NCBI GenBank assembly: GCA_045105075.1
Contig: JBGCDD010000229.1
Span: forward strand, 1-17,252
Length of the DNA: 17,252 bases
Origin: JBGCDD01 sp045105075
GTDB lineage: Bacteria > Pseudomonadota > Alphaproteobacteria > Rhodobacterales > Rhodobacteraceae
Direction of reading: 5' to 3'
Below, piece after piece: positions 1 to 6,733 of the stretch. A model generated the notes under the pieces. It was not told the DNA's origin. It ran no database searches and saw only the letters and a list, made by a program, of their open reading frames with translations. Both the position numbers and the translations under genes were made by a program. The stretch's first letter is position 1; every line of letters begins with the position of its first letter.

Positions 1-1
1 T

Positions 2-817
2 GTGACGCTGGCGATGGGCGTGCCGACAATCTGGCTGGGCTTGTTGGGCTTTGCGGGCAAATCCGGGTCGAAATTGACCTCGCTCAAACGCACGGTGATT
101 GGCGGTTCGGCCTGTCCGCCCTCGATGATCGACACTTTCCGCGACACCTACGGGGTGGAAACGATTCACGCCTGGGGCATGTCGGAAATGAGCCCGCTTG
201 GATCGACCAACATGCCGCTGGCCAAACACAAGAAGCTGCCCGTGGCCGAGCAACACAAGCTGCGCGAAAATCAGGGGCGTCCGCCCTTTGGAGTCGACCT
301 GAAAATCGTCGACGACAATGGTAACAATTTGCCCCATGACGGTCAGGCACAGGGTGATTTGCTGGTCAAAGGCCACTGGGTGCTGGACAGCTATTTCATG
401 CAGGAAGGCGGTTCGATCCTGAGTGACGGGTGGTTTGCCACCGGCGATGTGGCCACGTTGGATCCAGACGGATACCTGACGATCAAGGACCGCTCGAAGG
501 ATATCATCAAATCGGGCGGCGAATGGATCAGCTCTGTGGAATTGGAAAACATCGCCATGGCGCACCCGAAATTGGCCAACGCCGCAGTGATCGGTGTGGC
601 CCATGCCAAATGGGACGAACGCCCGGTGTTGGTGGCAGTGCCAGGCGAAGGCGAAGATCCGTCAGAGGCCGAACTGCTGGCATTTTTCGATGGCAAAATT
701 GCCAAATGGCAGGTGCCCGACAAGGTGGTGTTCATCGACGCATTGCCGCTGAACGCCACGGGCAAAGTGCTCAAACGTGATCTGCGCGATCAATTCGCGG
801 ATGTTCTGACGGCCTGA
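2..817 (+). CDS. acyl-CoA synthetase (AMP-forming), C-terminal half, cut by window edge
   Basis: C-terminal 271 residues of an adenylate-forming acid-CoA ligase, an enzyme that activates a carboxylic acid with ATP and CoA in the cytoplasm. The visible part has the adenylate-binding stretch IGGSACPPSM followed by HAWGMSEMSPLG, the GWFATGDVATLDPDGYLTIKDRSKD block with its ribose-binding Asp, the hinge SGGEWISS, and the C-terminal PLNATGK whose Lys (about residue 255 of this fragment) is the usual catalytic lysine. Family members are about 540 residues, so roughly the first half lies upstream of the window and the first GTG here is not the true start. The substrate cannot be read from sequence. 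Medium- or long-chain fatty acid ligase, or a DmdB-like methylmercaptopropionate-CoA ligase as found in roseobacters, are both possible. The gene ends just before a clear terminator. Confidence 0.9.
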   Translation: MTLAMGVPTIWLGLLGFAGKSGSKLTSLKRTVIGGSACPPSMIDTFRDTYGVETIHAWGMSEMSPLGSTNMPLAKHKKLPVAEQHKLRENQGRPPFGVDLKIVDDNGNNLPHDGQAQGDLLVKGHWVLDSYFMQEGGSILSDGWFATGDVATLDPDGYLTIKDRSKDIIKSGGEWISSVELENIAMAHPKLANAAVIGVAHAKWDERPVLVAVPGEGEDPSEAELLAFFDGKIAKWQVPDKVVFIDALPLNATGKVLKRDLRDQFADVLTA

Positions 818-823
818 GGCATG

Positions 824-852
824 GCCCCGATCCGTCATGGGTCGGGGCTTTT
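824..852 (+). terminator. intrinsic terminator of the acyl-CoA synthetase gene
   Basis: A 10-bp GC-rich stem (824-833 with 839-848, one G-U pair) closes a 5-nt loop and is followed by TTTT at 849-852. It starts 6 bases after the acyl-CoA synthetase stop. Read on the other strand there is no T run, so it serves the plus-strand gene. The convergent lipoprotein gene ends at 856. Confidence 0.85.
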
Positions 853-855
853 GCT

Positions 856-1233
856 CTAGCTTTGCACGGTGGCTTCGGTCGGCATTTTACAGCGCTGCTG
901 TTCCATGCGCAGGGTGATGGCGTCATAGTTGCCTTTGGCCGACGCCAGCGCATTTGATTTGTCATCCGTTGTGGCCAGCAAAAACGCCGCCGGCCAGAAC
1001 AGCACCAAGGCCACGCCTGTGGCCACGGCATCGGTGGTGGCGGCCTTGTTCTGCTCTTCAACCAACGTGTTCACACTGCGCGCGATTTCGTTGCGCTCGG
1101 ACAGCAATTGCGAACAGCTGAGCCCGACAAAAGTGGACGGGCTGACATAGTTTGATTGAACGTTCTTGGCCTGTTCGGCGCATCCGGCCAAAACAGTCGC
1201 GCCCAGAACCAGCGGCAAAAGCATGCGTTTCAT
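856..1233 (-). CDS. small lipoprotein of unknown function
   Basis: A 125-residue protein starting MKRMLLPLVLG with a type II signal peptide and lipobox LAGC (Cys18). The residue after Cys is Ala, not Asp, so the expected destination is the outer membrane. The mature part has a conserved-looking CSQLLSERNEI segment, a polar helical stretch, a hydrophobic segment VALVLFWPAAFLLA near residues 75-90, and a second helix ending in QQRCK. Small lipoproteins with this layout (Cys-x2-L-x2-E, then a short hydrophobic WPA motif) are common in Proteobacteria but I know no function for them. I chose ATG1233 over the in-frame ATG at 1257 because it puts the positively charged n-region directly before the hydrophobic core. 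GGAAGGG about 11 bases upstream may be its ribosome site. It converges with the acyl-CoA synthetase gene. Confidence 0.8.
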   Translation of the reverse strand: MKRMLLPLVLGATVLAGCAEQAKNVQSNYVSPSTFVGLSCSQLLSERNEIARSVNTLVEEQNKAATTDAVATGVALVLFWPAAFLLATTDDKSNALASAKGNYDAITLRMEQQRCKMPTEATVQS

Positions 1234-1483
1234 CAGAATTCCGACCCTTCCTGTCATGGTGTTACACCGTGGGGTAGGCTGCGAAACGCGCGTCCAAAGG
1301 GCACAATTGCGTTTCTTTCAAGATGCTTGTGACTGGGCGTTTCAACCGAGCCGGCAACCAGAACCAAGCCTATCACTGGCCTGCGCAAATGCTCGGCCGA
1401 CAGCCAACCGCCGCGTTTCTATTTGCCAACATGAGGTTCAGAGTGCGGTATGCAGGGTGCCACCCGGCCATAGGCGCGAATTT

Positions 1484-1557
1484 TGGAGCGGGTGAAGGGA
1501 ATCGAACCCTCGTCATCAGCTTGGGAAGCTGCTTCTCTACCATTGAGATACACCCGC
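1484..1557 (-). tRNA. tRNA-Gly(CCC)
   Basis: The minus strand folds as a full cloverleaf. The acceptor stem is GCGGGTG/CACCCGC, the D arm is TCTC-AATGGTA-GAGA, and the anticodon loop is TTCCCAA with anticodon CCC (complement of 1523-1525). The T arm is GAGGG-TTCGATT-CCCTT. The 3' CCA is encoded at 1484-1486. It decodes GGG. The anticodon stem has one mismatch at its outer pair (27-43), which does not weaken the call. It lies alone, upstream of the lipoprotein gene on the same strand. Confidence 0.96.
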
Positions 1558-1567
1558 AACGCCCTTT

Positions 1568-1596
1568 TGAATATCCATCACAGGCGAAAAACGCAA
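1568..1596 (-). promoter_or_regulatory. candidate promoter of tRNA-Gly
   Basis: On the minus strand TTGCGT (1591-1596) is followed by 17 bases and TATTCA (1568-1573). An alternative -10 is GATATT (1570-1575) with a 15-base spacer. The position, 11 bases before the mature tRNA 5' end, fits a stable-RNA promoter, but the -10 match is poor. Confidence 0.35.
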
Positions 1597-1840
1597 GGCC
1601 GAAACACCGCAAGTCTGCTGCGGGTTTATCTGACGTGCCGTTTGCCAATGGCGGTGATGCTGCACCACAAAACGCAAAGTGTGGTCCTAAATGCCCGGCA
1701 AAATCCAACCGTTTTCAATCTCCATGACACAGATCTGACAGCTTGGGATTGAGCGTTTTCCTGATGTTTGCCCCGGTATCAGCTGGAATGGGGTAGGCTG
1801 GCAGTGATCCGTTGCACCGCCGTTTGGCGTAGATCATCAG

Positions 1841-1872
1841 CGCATGCGTGGTGTTTTAATACCACGCATGCG
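1841..1872 (-). terminator. perfect 12-bp hairpin at the 3' end of the two-gene minus-strand unit
   Basis: CGCATGCGTGGT (1841-1852) and its exact reverse complement (1861-1872) enclose an 8-nt A/T-rich loop. It lies 12 bases beyond the stop of the ADP-ribosylglycohydrolase-like gene. There is no U run after the stem in either direction, so it is either a poor intrinsic terminator, an mRNA 3'-end stabiliser, or a stem used with Rho. Confidence 0.55.
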
Positions 1873-1884
1873 GACTATGACGGC

Positions 1885-2817
1885 TCAGCCCTCTGTTGGC
1901 AGGCGGGCAACTTCGGCGCACCGCGCCCAGGTGGTGCGCGCGTCGGCCAGGTTCAGCAGCCATTCCACCGGGACACCGGTGGGCGTGCCAACCCCGTGCA
2001 CTGCCCCCATCACTGCGCCGATCAACAAACTGCGCCCGGCGCTATCACCGCCCGCGCTGGTGTTGGCCTCGATTGCATCGCGGTACGTGGGCGCGTGGGT
2101 CAGGATGTGAAAGGCCAACGGCACCCCCATGTTCAGATGACAGGCGCGTTTTGTTATCTCGCCATAGGCCACGCTGTCGGTGATGTCGCTGTCCAGCGCC
2201 CCCAGCAGCAGCGATTTCGCCGGGTCCGGCGCGGTGTTGGCCGCAGCGCGCAAGGCGTCGTGCACATCGGTGCCGTCCGTTACGGAGCTAAACAGATGGG
2301 CCACCACGCTGGCATATATCTCGGCCTCGGAATTGACATTGGTGACCTGTACGGCGCGCATCTGGTCGGCGCTGGGATATCCGACCAAAGCCGGCAGCGT
2401 GCTGAGCGCCGGCAACTGGTCATCATCAACGCCGGACGGGCTGGTTTCGGCCGTCAGATTGGCCAAAGTGCCCCGGGTGGGGCGATCAATATAGCCGTTA
2501 TAGGGACCACCGGCGCCAAAGTGCGCGCTATAGGCGGCGCTGTAACCGCTCACGTCAAAGCGTCCGGTTTGTGCCATATGGGTCATCGCCAACATCAGGG
2601 TTTCGCCGTATTGGCTTTGCGCGCCAAACGGGCGACCCGGGTGCGCGTCATAGGCGGGCACATCGGCGAAATGGGCCGGATCATAGGGCACAAACGCGGT
2701 GCTGCCATGGCGATCCCTGATCTCGCCAATGCGGGCCACATCATAGATCCAATGCACGCCGAGGCTGGCGGCATCCGACACCAGCGCGCCCATCATCAGG
2801 GCGCCGCGCCGGCTCAT
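1885..2817 (-). CDS. ADP-ribosylglycohydrolase-fold protein with atypical metal-site motifs
   Basis: A 310-residue all-helical protein of the DraG/ADP-ribosylglycohydrolase family (which also holds J1-crystallin-like members). Classical members are Mg/Mn enzymes that remove ADP-ribose from proteins or small molecules. Family landmarks are the N-terminal GALMMGALVSDAASLGVHWIYD (residues 5-26) and the C-terminal AGGDSAGRSLLIGAVMGAVHG (255-275). Two catalytic signatures differ from the textbook form. The usual T-D-D-T is YGET (70-73), and the usual GGDTDT is GGDSAG (256-261), which keeps only Asp258. It may therefore be a pseudoenzyme, or a subgroup with other chemistry. Its start overlaps the stop of the upstream ASKHA gene (ATGA) and its AGGAGG ribosome site lies inside that gene, so the two are translationally coupled. 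Family call is strong. Function is unknown. Confidence 0.85.
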   Translation of the reverse strand: MSRRGALMMGALVSDAASLGVHWIYDVARIGEIRDRHGSTAFVPYDPAHFADVPAYDAHPGRPFGAQSQYGETLMLAMTHMAQTGRFDVSGYSAAYSAHFGAGGPYNGYIDRPTRGTLANLTAETSPSGVDDDQLPALSTLPALVGYPSADQMRAVQVTNVNSEAEIYASVVAHLFSSVTDGTDVHDALRAAANTAPDPAKSLLLGALDSDITDSVAYGEITKRACHLNMGVPLAFHILTHAPTYRDAIEANTSAGGDSAGRSLLIGAVMGAVHGVGTPTGVPVEWLLNLADARTTWARCAEVARLPTEG

Positions 2818-4838
2818 CCGCGCCTCCTGCGGCGGCGACCGCCATCATCTGATTTGGTGTTGAAATTGACATTTGGCAGGGTGACGATGGAATTTAGGAT
2901 GGGGAAAGGCTCCACAGAATTTGGGATGTTGGACGCATTGACGAAATGCTCCTGAAAGCGAGGTTCAATCGCGGTTTCGATCTTGTGAATTTGGCGCACG
3001 GTTTCTTCGATCTCGGCCCGGGCGTCGCGGTTCAGCAAAGCAATGCGCGCGCCGGTGCCTGCAGCGTTGCCAGCCGAGGTGACCTTGTTCAGCGGCGCAT
3101 CGGGGATCATTCCCAACACCATGGCGTGTTTGGGGCTGATATGGGCGCCGAACGCCCCGGCCAGCACCACGCGGTCGACGTTATCAACGCCGAACTTGTC
3201 CATCAACAGGCGCGCTCCGGAATAGAGCGCGGCCTTGGCCATCTGGATTTCGCGGATGTCGCGATTGGTGACGGTGATCTTGGGCCCGCCGGTCGCGGTA
3301 CCGTCCCAGACCAGATAGGAATAGGTGCGCCCGTCCAGAATGCAGCGCTCGGACCCGGTTTGCGCCGGCGAGCCGATCAGGCCCGGCCCGTCGAGCAGCC
3401 CGGCCATACGCATCTCGGCCACCATTTCGATGATGCCCGAGCCGCAAATGCCGGTGATGCCGGTGGCCGCGATGGCCTCGTCAAAGTCGGGATCCGTTGA
3501 CCACAGATCAGAGCCGATCACCTTGAAGCGCGGTTCCTTTGAGGCGGGGTCGATTTCGACCCGCTCAATCGCGCCGGGGGCCGCCCGCTGGCCGGAACTG
3601 ATCTGCGCGCCCTCGAACGCGGGGCCAGTGGGTGAAGAGCAGGCCAGCACTTTTTCGCGGTTGCCCAGCAAGATTTCAGCGTTGGTGCCCACGTCGACCA
3701 CAAGCACCAGATCTTCGGATTTGTCAGGTGCCTCGGACAAAGCCACCGCGGCGGCATCGGCGCCCACATGGCCGGCTATGCAAGGCAGCAGGTAAATCCG
3801 CGCGGACGGGTGCAGATCAAGATCCAACTCGCGCGCTTGCAAGTGCAGGGCGTCAGAGGTGGCCAAAGCGAACGGCGCCTGACCCAATTCAAACGGGTCA
3901 ATGCCCAGCAGCAGATGGTGCATGACAGGGTTGCACACAAAAACCGCGTCCAGAATATCGGCGCGGGTGATTCCGGCCTCGTCACAGATCTGGCCGAACA
4001 GCGTGTTCATGCCCTCGCGCACGGCTGTGGTCATTTCTGCGGCACCGGAGGCGTTCATCATGGAATAGCTGACCCGGCTCATCAGATCTTCGCCAAAGCG
4101 GATTTGCGGGTTCATCAGGCCGGAGGAGGCGACAACCTCGCCGCTTTGCAAATCACACAGGTGCCCGGCAATGGTGGTTGAGCCCAGATCAATGGCGAGA
4201 CCGTAAATGCGCCCTTCGTATAGCCCGCGCCAGACCTGCATGATGCGGGGCTTTTCCTCGAAATGGATCGCGCAGGTGACTTTGAAGCTGCCTTTGCGCA
4301 GGATCGGTTGCAACTGGGTCAGCATGCTCAGATCGATTTGGACGTCATCAAGGTGCCACTGGGTTTTGAGCGCGGCGCGCAGGCGTTCCAGATCGCCAGA
4401 GGGGTCATGCATGTCGGGTTCTTCAACCTCGACGTAAAACAGTTTGACCGATGGGTTCAGGGTGATGTCGCGGGCTTCGGCGCGTTTGCGCACCACCTGT
4501 TTGTGCACCTGGCTTTCGGCGGGCACATCGATCACCACATCGCCCATGACCTGCGCCTGACAGCCCAGCCGTCGCCCGTCGATCAGACCGCGTTTGGATT
4601 TGTACCGCTCTTCAACGCTGTTCCAATCGGACAGCGCATCGCTTTGTACGCTGAGCCCGTGTTTTGAGAATTCGCCGTAGCCAGGTGTGATCTGGCATTT
4701 GGAGCAGATGCCGCGCCCGCCGCAGACGCTGTCAAGATCGACGCCCAATTGACGTGCGGCTGTCAGGATGGGCGTGCCTTTGGCAAAGTGGCCGCGTTTG
4801 CCGGACGGTGTGAAGATAACGAGGGGGTCGCTGCTCAT
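2814..4838 (-). CDS. 2Fe-2S/ASKHA protein, RACo/RamA-like corrinoid reactivation factor (DUF4445)
   Basis: A 674-residue protein with two parts. Residues 1-100 are a plant-type ferredoxin domain with cluster ligands Cys39, Cys45, Cys48 (C-x5-C-x2-C) and Cys93. After a linker, about residue 210 to the end is an actin-like ATPase core (ASKHA) with a phosphate loop DLGSTT (217-222), the VCNPVMHHLL segment (301-310), DVGTNAE (382-388) and a late AGAFGAHIS. This architecture is that of RACo/RamA proteins, which use ATP and an iron-sulfur electron to return inactive Co(II) corrinoid to Co(I) on methyltransferases. No corrinoid protein or methyltransferase gene is beside it. From memory, an unlinked DUF4445 protein in the roseobacter Phaeobacter was proposed to reactivate cobalamin for a split methionine synthase, and that is my best guess. 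The tail ends in six Arg residues because it encodes the next gene's ribosome site. Confidence 0.88.
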   Translation of the reverse strand: MSSDPLVIFTPSGKRGHFAKGTPILTAARQLGVDLDSVCGGRGICSKCQITPGYGEFSKHGLSVQSDALSDWNSVEERYKSKRGLIDGRRLGCQAQVMGDVVIDVPAESQVHKQVVRKRAEARDITLNPSVKLFYVEVEEPDMHDPSGDLERLRAALKTQWHLDDVQIDLSMLTQLQPILRKGSFKVTCAIHFEEKPRIMQVWRGLYEGRIYGLAIDLGSTTIAGHLCDLQSGEVVASSGLMNPQIRFGEDLMSRVSYSMMNASGAAEMTTAVREGMNTLFGQICDEAGITRADILDAVFVCNPVMHHLLLGIDPFELGQAPFALATSDALHLQARELDLDLHPSARIYLLPCIAGHVGADAAAVALSEAPDKSEDLVLVVDVGTNAEILLGNREKVLACSSPTGPAFEGAQISSGQRAAPGAIERVEIDPASKEPRFKVIGSDLWSTDPDFDEAIAATGITGICGSGIIEMVAEMRMAGLLDGPGLIGSPAQTGSERCILDGRTYSYLVWDGTATGGPKITVTNRDIREIQMAKAALYSGARLLMDKFGVDNVDRVVLAGAFGAHISPKHAMVLGMIPDAPLNKVTSAGNAAGTGARIALLNRDARAEIEETVRQIHKIETAIEPRFQEHFVNASNIPNSVEPFPILNSIVTLPNVNFNTKSDDGGRRRRRRG
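2823..2828 (-). promoter_or_regulatory. ribosome binding site inside the upstream gene's C-terminal codons
   Basis: A perfect AGGAGG on the minus strand, 5 bases before the ATG at 2817. It is read in frame as Arg-Arg within the six-Arg tail of the ASKHA protein, and it fixes the start of the ADP-ribosylglycohydrolase-like gene. Confidence 0.85.
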
Positions 4839-4867
4839 GGGGAAACATCCGCTGCTGGTTTAAGCGC

Positions 4868-4895
4868 AGTATAGGGCGGTGCAGATCGGCGGCAA
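4868..4895 (-). promoter_or_regulatory. sigma-70-type promoter of the ASKHA/ADP-ribosylglycohydrolase unit
   Basis: On the minus strand TTGCCG (4890-4895) and TATACT (4868-4873) are separated by 16 bases. The -10 matches the consensus in five of six positions. Transcription would begin near 4861, giving a leader of only about 23 bases, too short for a cobalamin riboswitch. Confidence 0.6.
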
Positions 4896-4965
4896 CGGCG
4901 TGAAACGTCACAGAGATCGTTGGAAACGCCATATTTGGGGTGTTGCGGGGATTGTGGGGGTGCAA

Positions 4966-4999
4966 GCCTCCGGCGGGGATATTTGTGGCAAGAGGAAAA
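4966..4999 (+). repeat. candidate Rhodobacterales dispersed intergenic repeat
   Basis: The stretch begins GCCTCCGGCGGGGATATTT and continues into a purine-rich GGCAAGAGGAAAA tail. I recall near-identical elements (CCTCCGGCGGGGATATTT, then a gap, then AAGATGAAG or similar) scattered between genes in many Rhodobacteraceae genomes. Only one copy is in this window, so repetitiveness cannot be shown here. Confidence 0.45.
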
Positions 5000-5027
5000 C
5001 CAGCCGCAAGATTTAGAGGGCGTGGCC

Positions 5028-5056
5028 TTTTCATGGGGCTAGAACCATGCGATAGG
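5028..5056 (+). promoter_or_regulatory. possible guaB promoter
   Basis: TTTTCA (5028-5033), 17 bases, then GATAGG (5051-5056) preceded by TGC. The spacing is ideal but the -10 match is weak. It would give a leader of about 30 bases. Confidence 0.3.
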
Positions 5057-5092
5057 GTGGCCGTCAAACGGGGCTTTGCATGGGGATGACAA

Positions 5093-6541
5093 ATGCAGAT
5101 TCGTGAGGCACTCACCTTTGATGATGTTTTGCTTGTGCCGGCGGCCAGTTCGGTTTTGCCGGCGACTGCGGACACTGCGACGCGCGTGACACGGGCGATT
5201 TCGATGAACATTCCGCTGTTGTCCAGTGCGATGGACACGGTGACCGAGGCGCGTATGGCGATTGCCATGGCACAGGCCGGCGGCATTGGTGTGGTGCATC
5301 GCAACTTGGATATTGAGGCGCAATCACGCGAGGTGCGCCGGGTGAAGCGGTTTGAATCCGGTATTGTTTACAACCCTATTACACTGACACCTGAGCAGAC
5401 GTTGGCAGATGCAAAAGCCCTGCAGGAGCGGTATAATGTTACCGGGTTTCCGGTTGTTGATGAAAAGGGCCGTGTTGTTGGGATTGTGACGAACCGCGAT
5501 ATGCGCTTTGCCAGTGATGATTCAACGCCGGTGAAGGTGATGATGAGCACCGACAACCTGGCGGTTCTGCATGAGCCTGCGGATCGCGATGAGGCGCGCA
5601 GCTTGATGAAAGCGCGGCGGATCGAGAAGCTGCTGGTGACAGATGGTTCTGGCAAATTGACGGGGTTGTTGACGTTGAAAGACGTGGAGCAGGCGGTTTT
5701 GAATCCAACCGCGTGTAAGGACGAGCTTGGGCGTTTGCGCGTGGCCGCCGCCAGCACGGTTGGCGACGCTGGGTTTGAGCGGGCCGAGGCGCTGGTGGAT
5801 GCGGGTGTGGATATGATTGTGATTGACACAGCGCACGGTCATTCAGAAGGCGTGGCCGCCGCTGTGCGACGTGCCAAGGCACTGTCAAATGAAGTGCAGA
5901 TCGTCGCCGGCAACGTTGCTACGGGCGAGGCCACCCGGGCTTTGATTGATGCGGGGGCAGATGCGATCAAGGTTGGGATCGGTCCGGGCAGCATTTGCAC
6001 CACGCGCATGGTTGCCGGTGTTGGTGTGCCGCAGCTGACTGCGATCATGGATTGCGCCGGGGCGGCAGGGGACGTGCCGGTTATCGCAGATGGCGGCATC
6101 AAGTTTTCAGGTGATTTCGCCAAAGCAATCGCGGCGGGGGCGTCCTGTGCGATGGTGGGCAGTATGATCGCGGGAACGGACGAATCTCCGGGCGAGGTCA
6201 TTTTGTACCAAGGGCGCAGTTTCAAAAGCTATCGTGGCATGGGCTCACTGGGCGCAATGGCGCGCGGGTCCGCGGACCGTTATTTTCAGAAAGACGCGGC
6301 CAGTGACAAGCTGGTGCCCGAGGGGATCGAAGGGCAGGTGCCTTACAAGGGCAGTGCCAGCGCGGTGATCCATCAGCTGGTGGGCGGACTGCGCGCTGCG
6401 ATGGGTTATACCGGGTGCGCCACAGTCGATGAGATGCGCCGCAATTGCAACTTTGTGAAAATCACCGGCGCGGGTCTGAAGGAAAGCCACGTGCATGATG
6501 TTCAGATCACGCGGGAAAGCCCCAACTACCGCGTGATGTAA
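5093..6541 (+). CDS. guaB: IMP dehydrogenase
   Basis: A 482-residue cytoplasmic enzyme that oxidises IMP to XMP with NAD, the committed step of guanine nucleotide synthesis. The N-terminus REALTFDDVLLVPAASSVLP is typical. A CBS-domain pair occupies about residues 95-200 (CBS repeats around NPITLTPEQTLADA and VMMSTDNLAVLHEPADRDEA) and may bind regulatory adenine or guanine nucleotides. The TIM-barrel catalytic loop is GIGPGSICTTR with nucleophile Cys302, followed by VIADGGIKFSGD for phosphate binding. The mobile flap has catalytic Arg391 in LGAMARGSADRY. Length matches the bacterial family (E. coli 488). The ATG has GGGGA about 7 bases upstream. It is divergent from the ASKHA unit, and no strong terminator follows it before the rsmB-like gene. 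Confidence 0.98.
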   Translation: MQIREALTFDDVLLVPAASSVLPATADTATRVTRAISMNIPLLSSAMDTVTEARMAIAMAQAGGIGVVHRNLDIEAQSREVRRVKRFESGIVYNPITLTPEQTLADAKALQERYNVTGFPVVDEKGRVVGIVTNRDMRFASDDSTPVKVMMSTDNLAVLHEPADRDEARSLMKARRIEKLLVTDGSGKLTGLLTLKDVEQAVLNPTACKDELGRLRVAAASTVGDAGFERAEALVDAGVDMIVIDTAHGHSEGVAAAVRRAKALSNEVQIVAGNVATGEATRALIDAGADAIKVGIGPGSICTTRMVAGVGVPQLTAIMDCAGAAGDVPVIADGGIKFSGDFAKAIAAGASCAMVGSMIAGTDESPGEVILYQGRSFKSYRGMGSLGAMARGSADRYFQKDAASDKLVPEGIEGQVPYKGSASAVIHQLVGGLRAAMGYTGCATVDEMRRNCNFVKITGAGLKESHVHDVQITRESPNYRVM

Positions 6542-6606
6542 AGGGCGATGTGGGCGTAGGTTAGCAGCTTTAGAACCTTTAGGTGGTGGCATCGTCAAGA
6601 TTGGGT

Positions 6607-6669
6607 TTTCAAAGCGTGAACCGTTGCAAGGTTCGAGAACGAGATGTCCGGCTTGTGTTTCAAAGCGTG
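6607..6669 (+). repeat. 12-base direct repeat pair between guaB and rsmB
   Basis: TTTCAAAGCGTG occurs exactly at 6607-6618 and again at 6658-6669, a 51-base offset (about five helical turns). A 5-bp inverted repeat (6618-6622 with 6630-6634) lies just after the first copy. It could be a two-site operator for the rsmB-like gene. The second copy overlaps a weak possible -35 (TTCAAA). Confidence 0.5.
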
Positions 6670-6733
6670 CTGTTTTGACCTTGTAAAAAACGACTGCACC
6701 GCGACAGTTTGGCGACAAAAGTGAGAGTTGACT

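Larger units (their letters stand above)
1558..1884. other. gene-free stretch between tRNA-Gly and the ADP-ribosylglycohydrolase-like gene
   Basis: No coding region is convincing here. Open frames exist on both strands but they run through the tRNA or the neighbouring gene and have no recognisable domain. What can be supported is the tRNA promoter region near 1568-1596 and the hairpin at 1841-1872. The stretch 1234-1483, on the other side of the tRNA, is likewise without a gene. Confidence 0.6.

Noticed and set aside
1258..1268. GGTGT-T-ACACC palindrome just upstream of the lipoprotein gene
   Set aside because: It is an 11-base near-palindrome that could be an operator, but it is short, matches no regulator I know, and such palindromes occur by chance in a window this size.
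1323..1727. Plus-strand open frame of 134 codons across the tRNA region
   Set aside because: It passes through tRNA-Gly, has no ribosome site and no domain similarity that I recognise.
1271..1800. Repeat GGGGTAGGCTG at 1271-1281 and 1790-1800
   Set aside because: An 11-base match over this window length is expected by chance, and the two contexts are unrelated.
1768..2955. Long plus-strand open frame of 395 codons
   Set aside because: It is antisense to the well-supported ADP-ribosylglycohydrolase-fold gene, starts in a gene-free region, and has no recognisable domain. It is a by-product of high GC in the third position of the real gene.
4839..4867. Possible cobalamin riboswitch before the ASKHA gene
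   Set aside because: The predicted leader is only about 23 bases and shows no B12-box-like sequence or room for the fold.
6728..6733. Earlier TTG start for the rsmB-like gene
   Set aside because: It abuts the GAGAG ribosome site with no spacing. GTG6734 has a 6-base spacing and gives the family-typical N-terminus.
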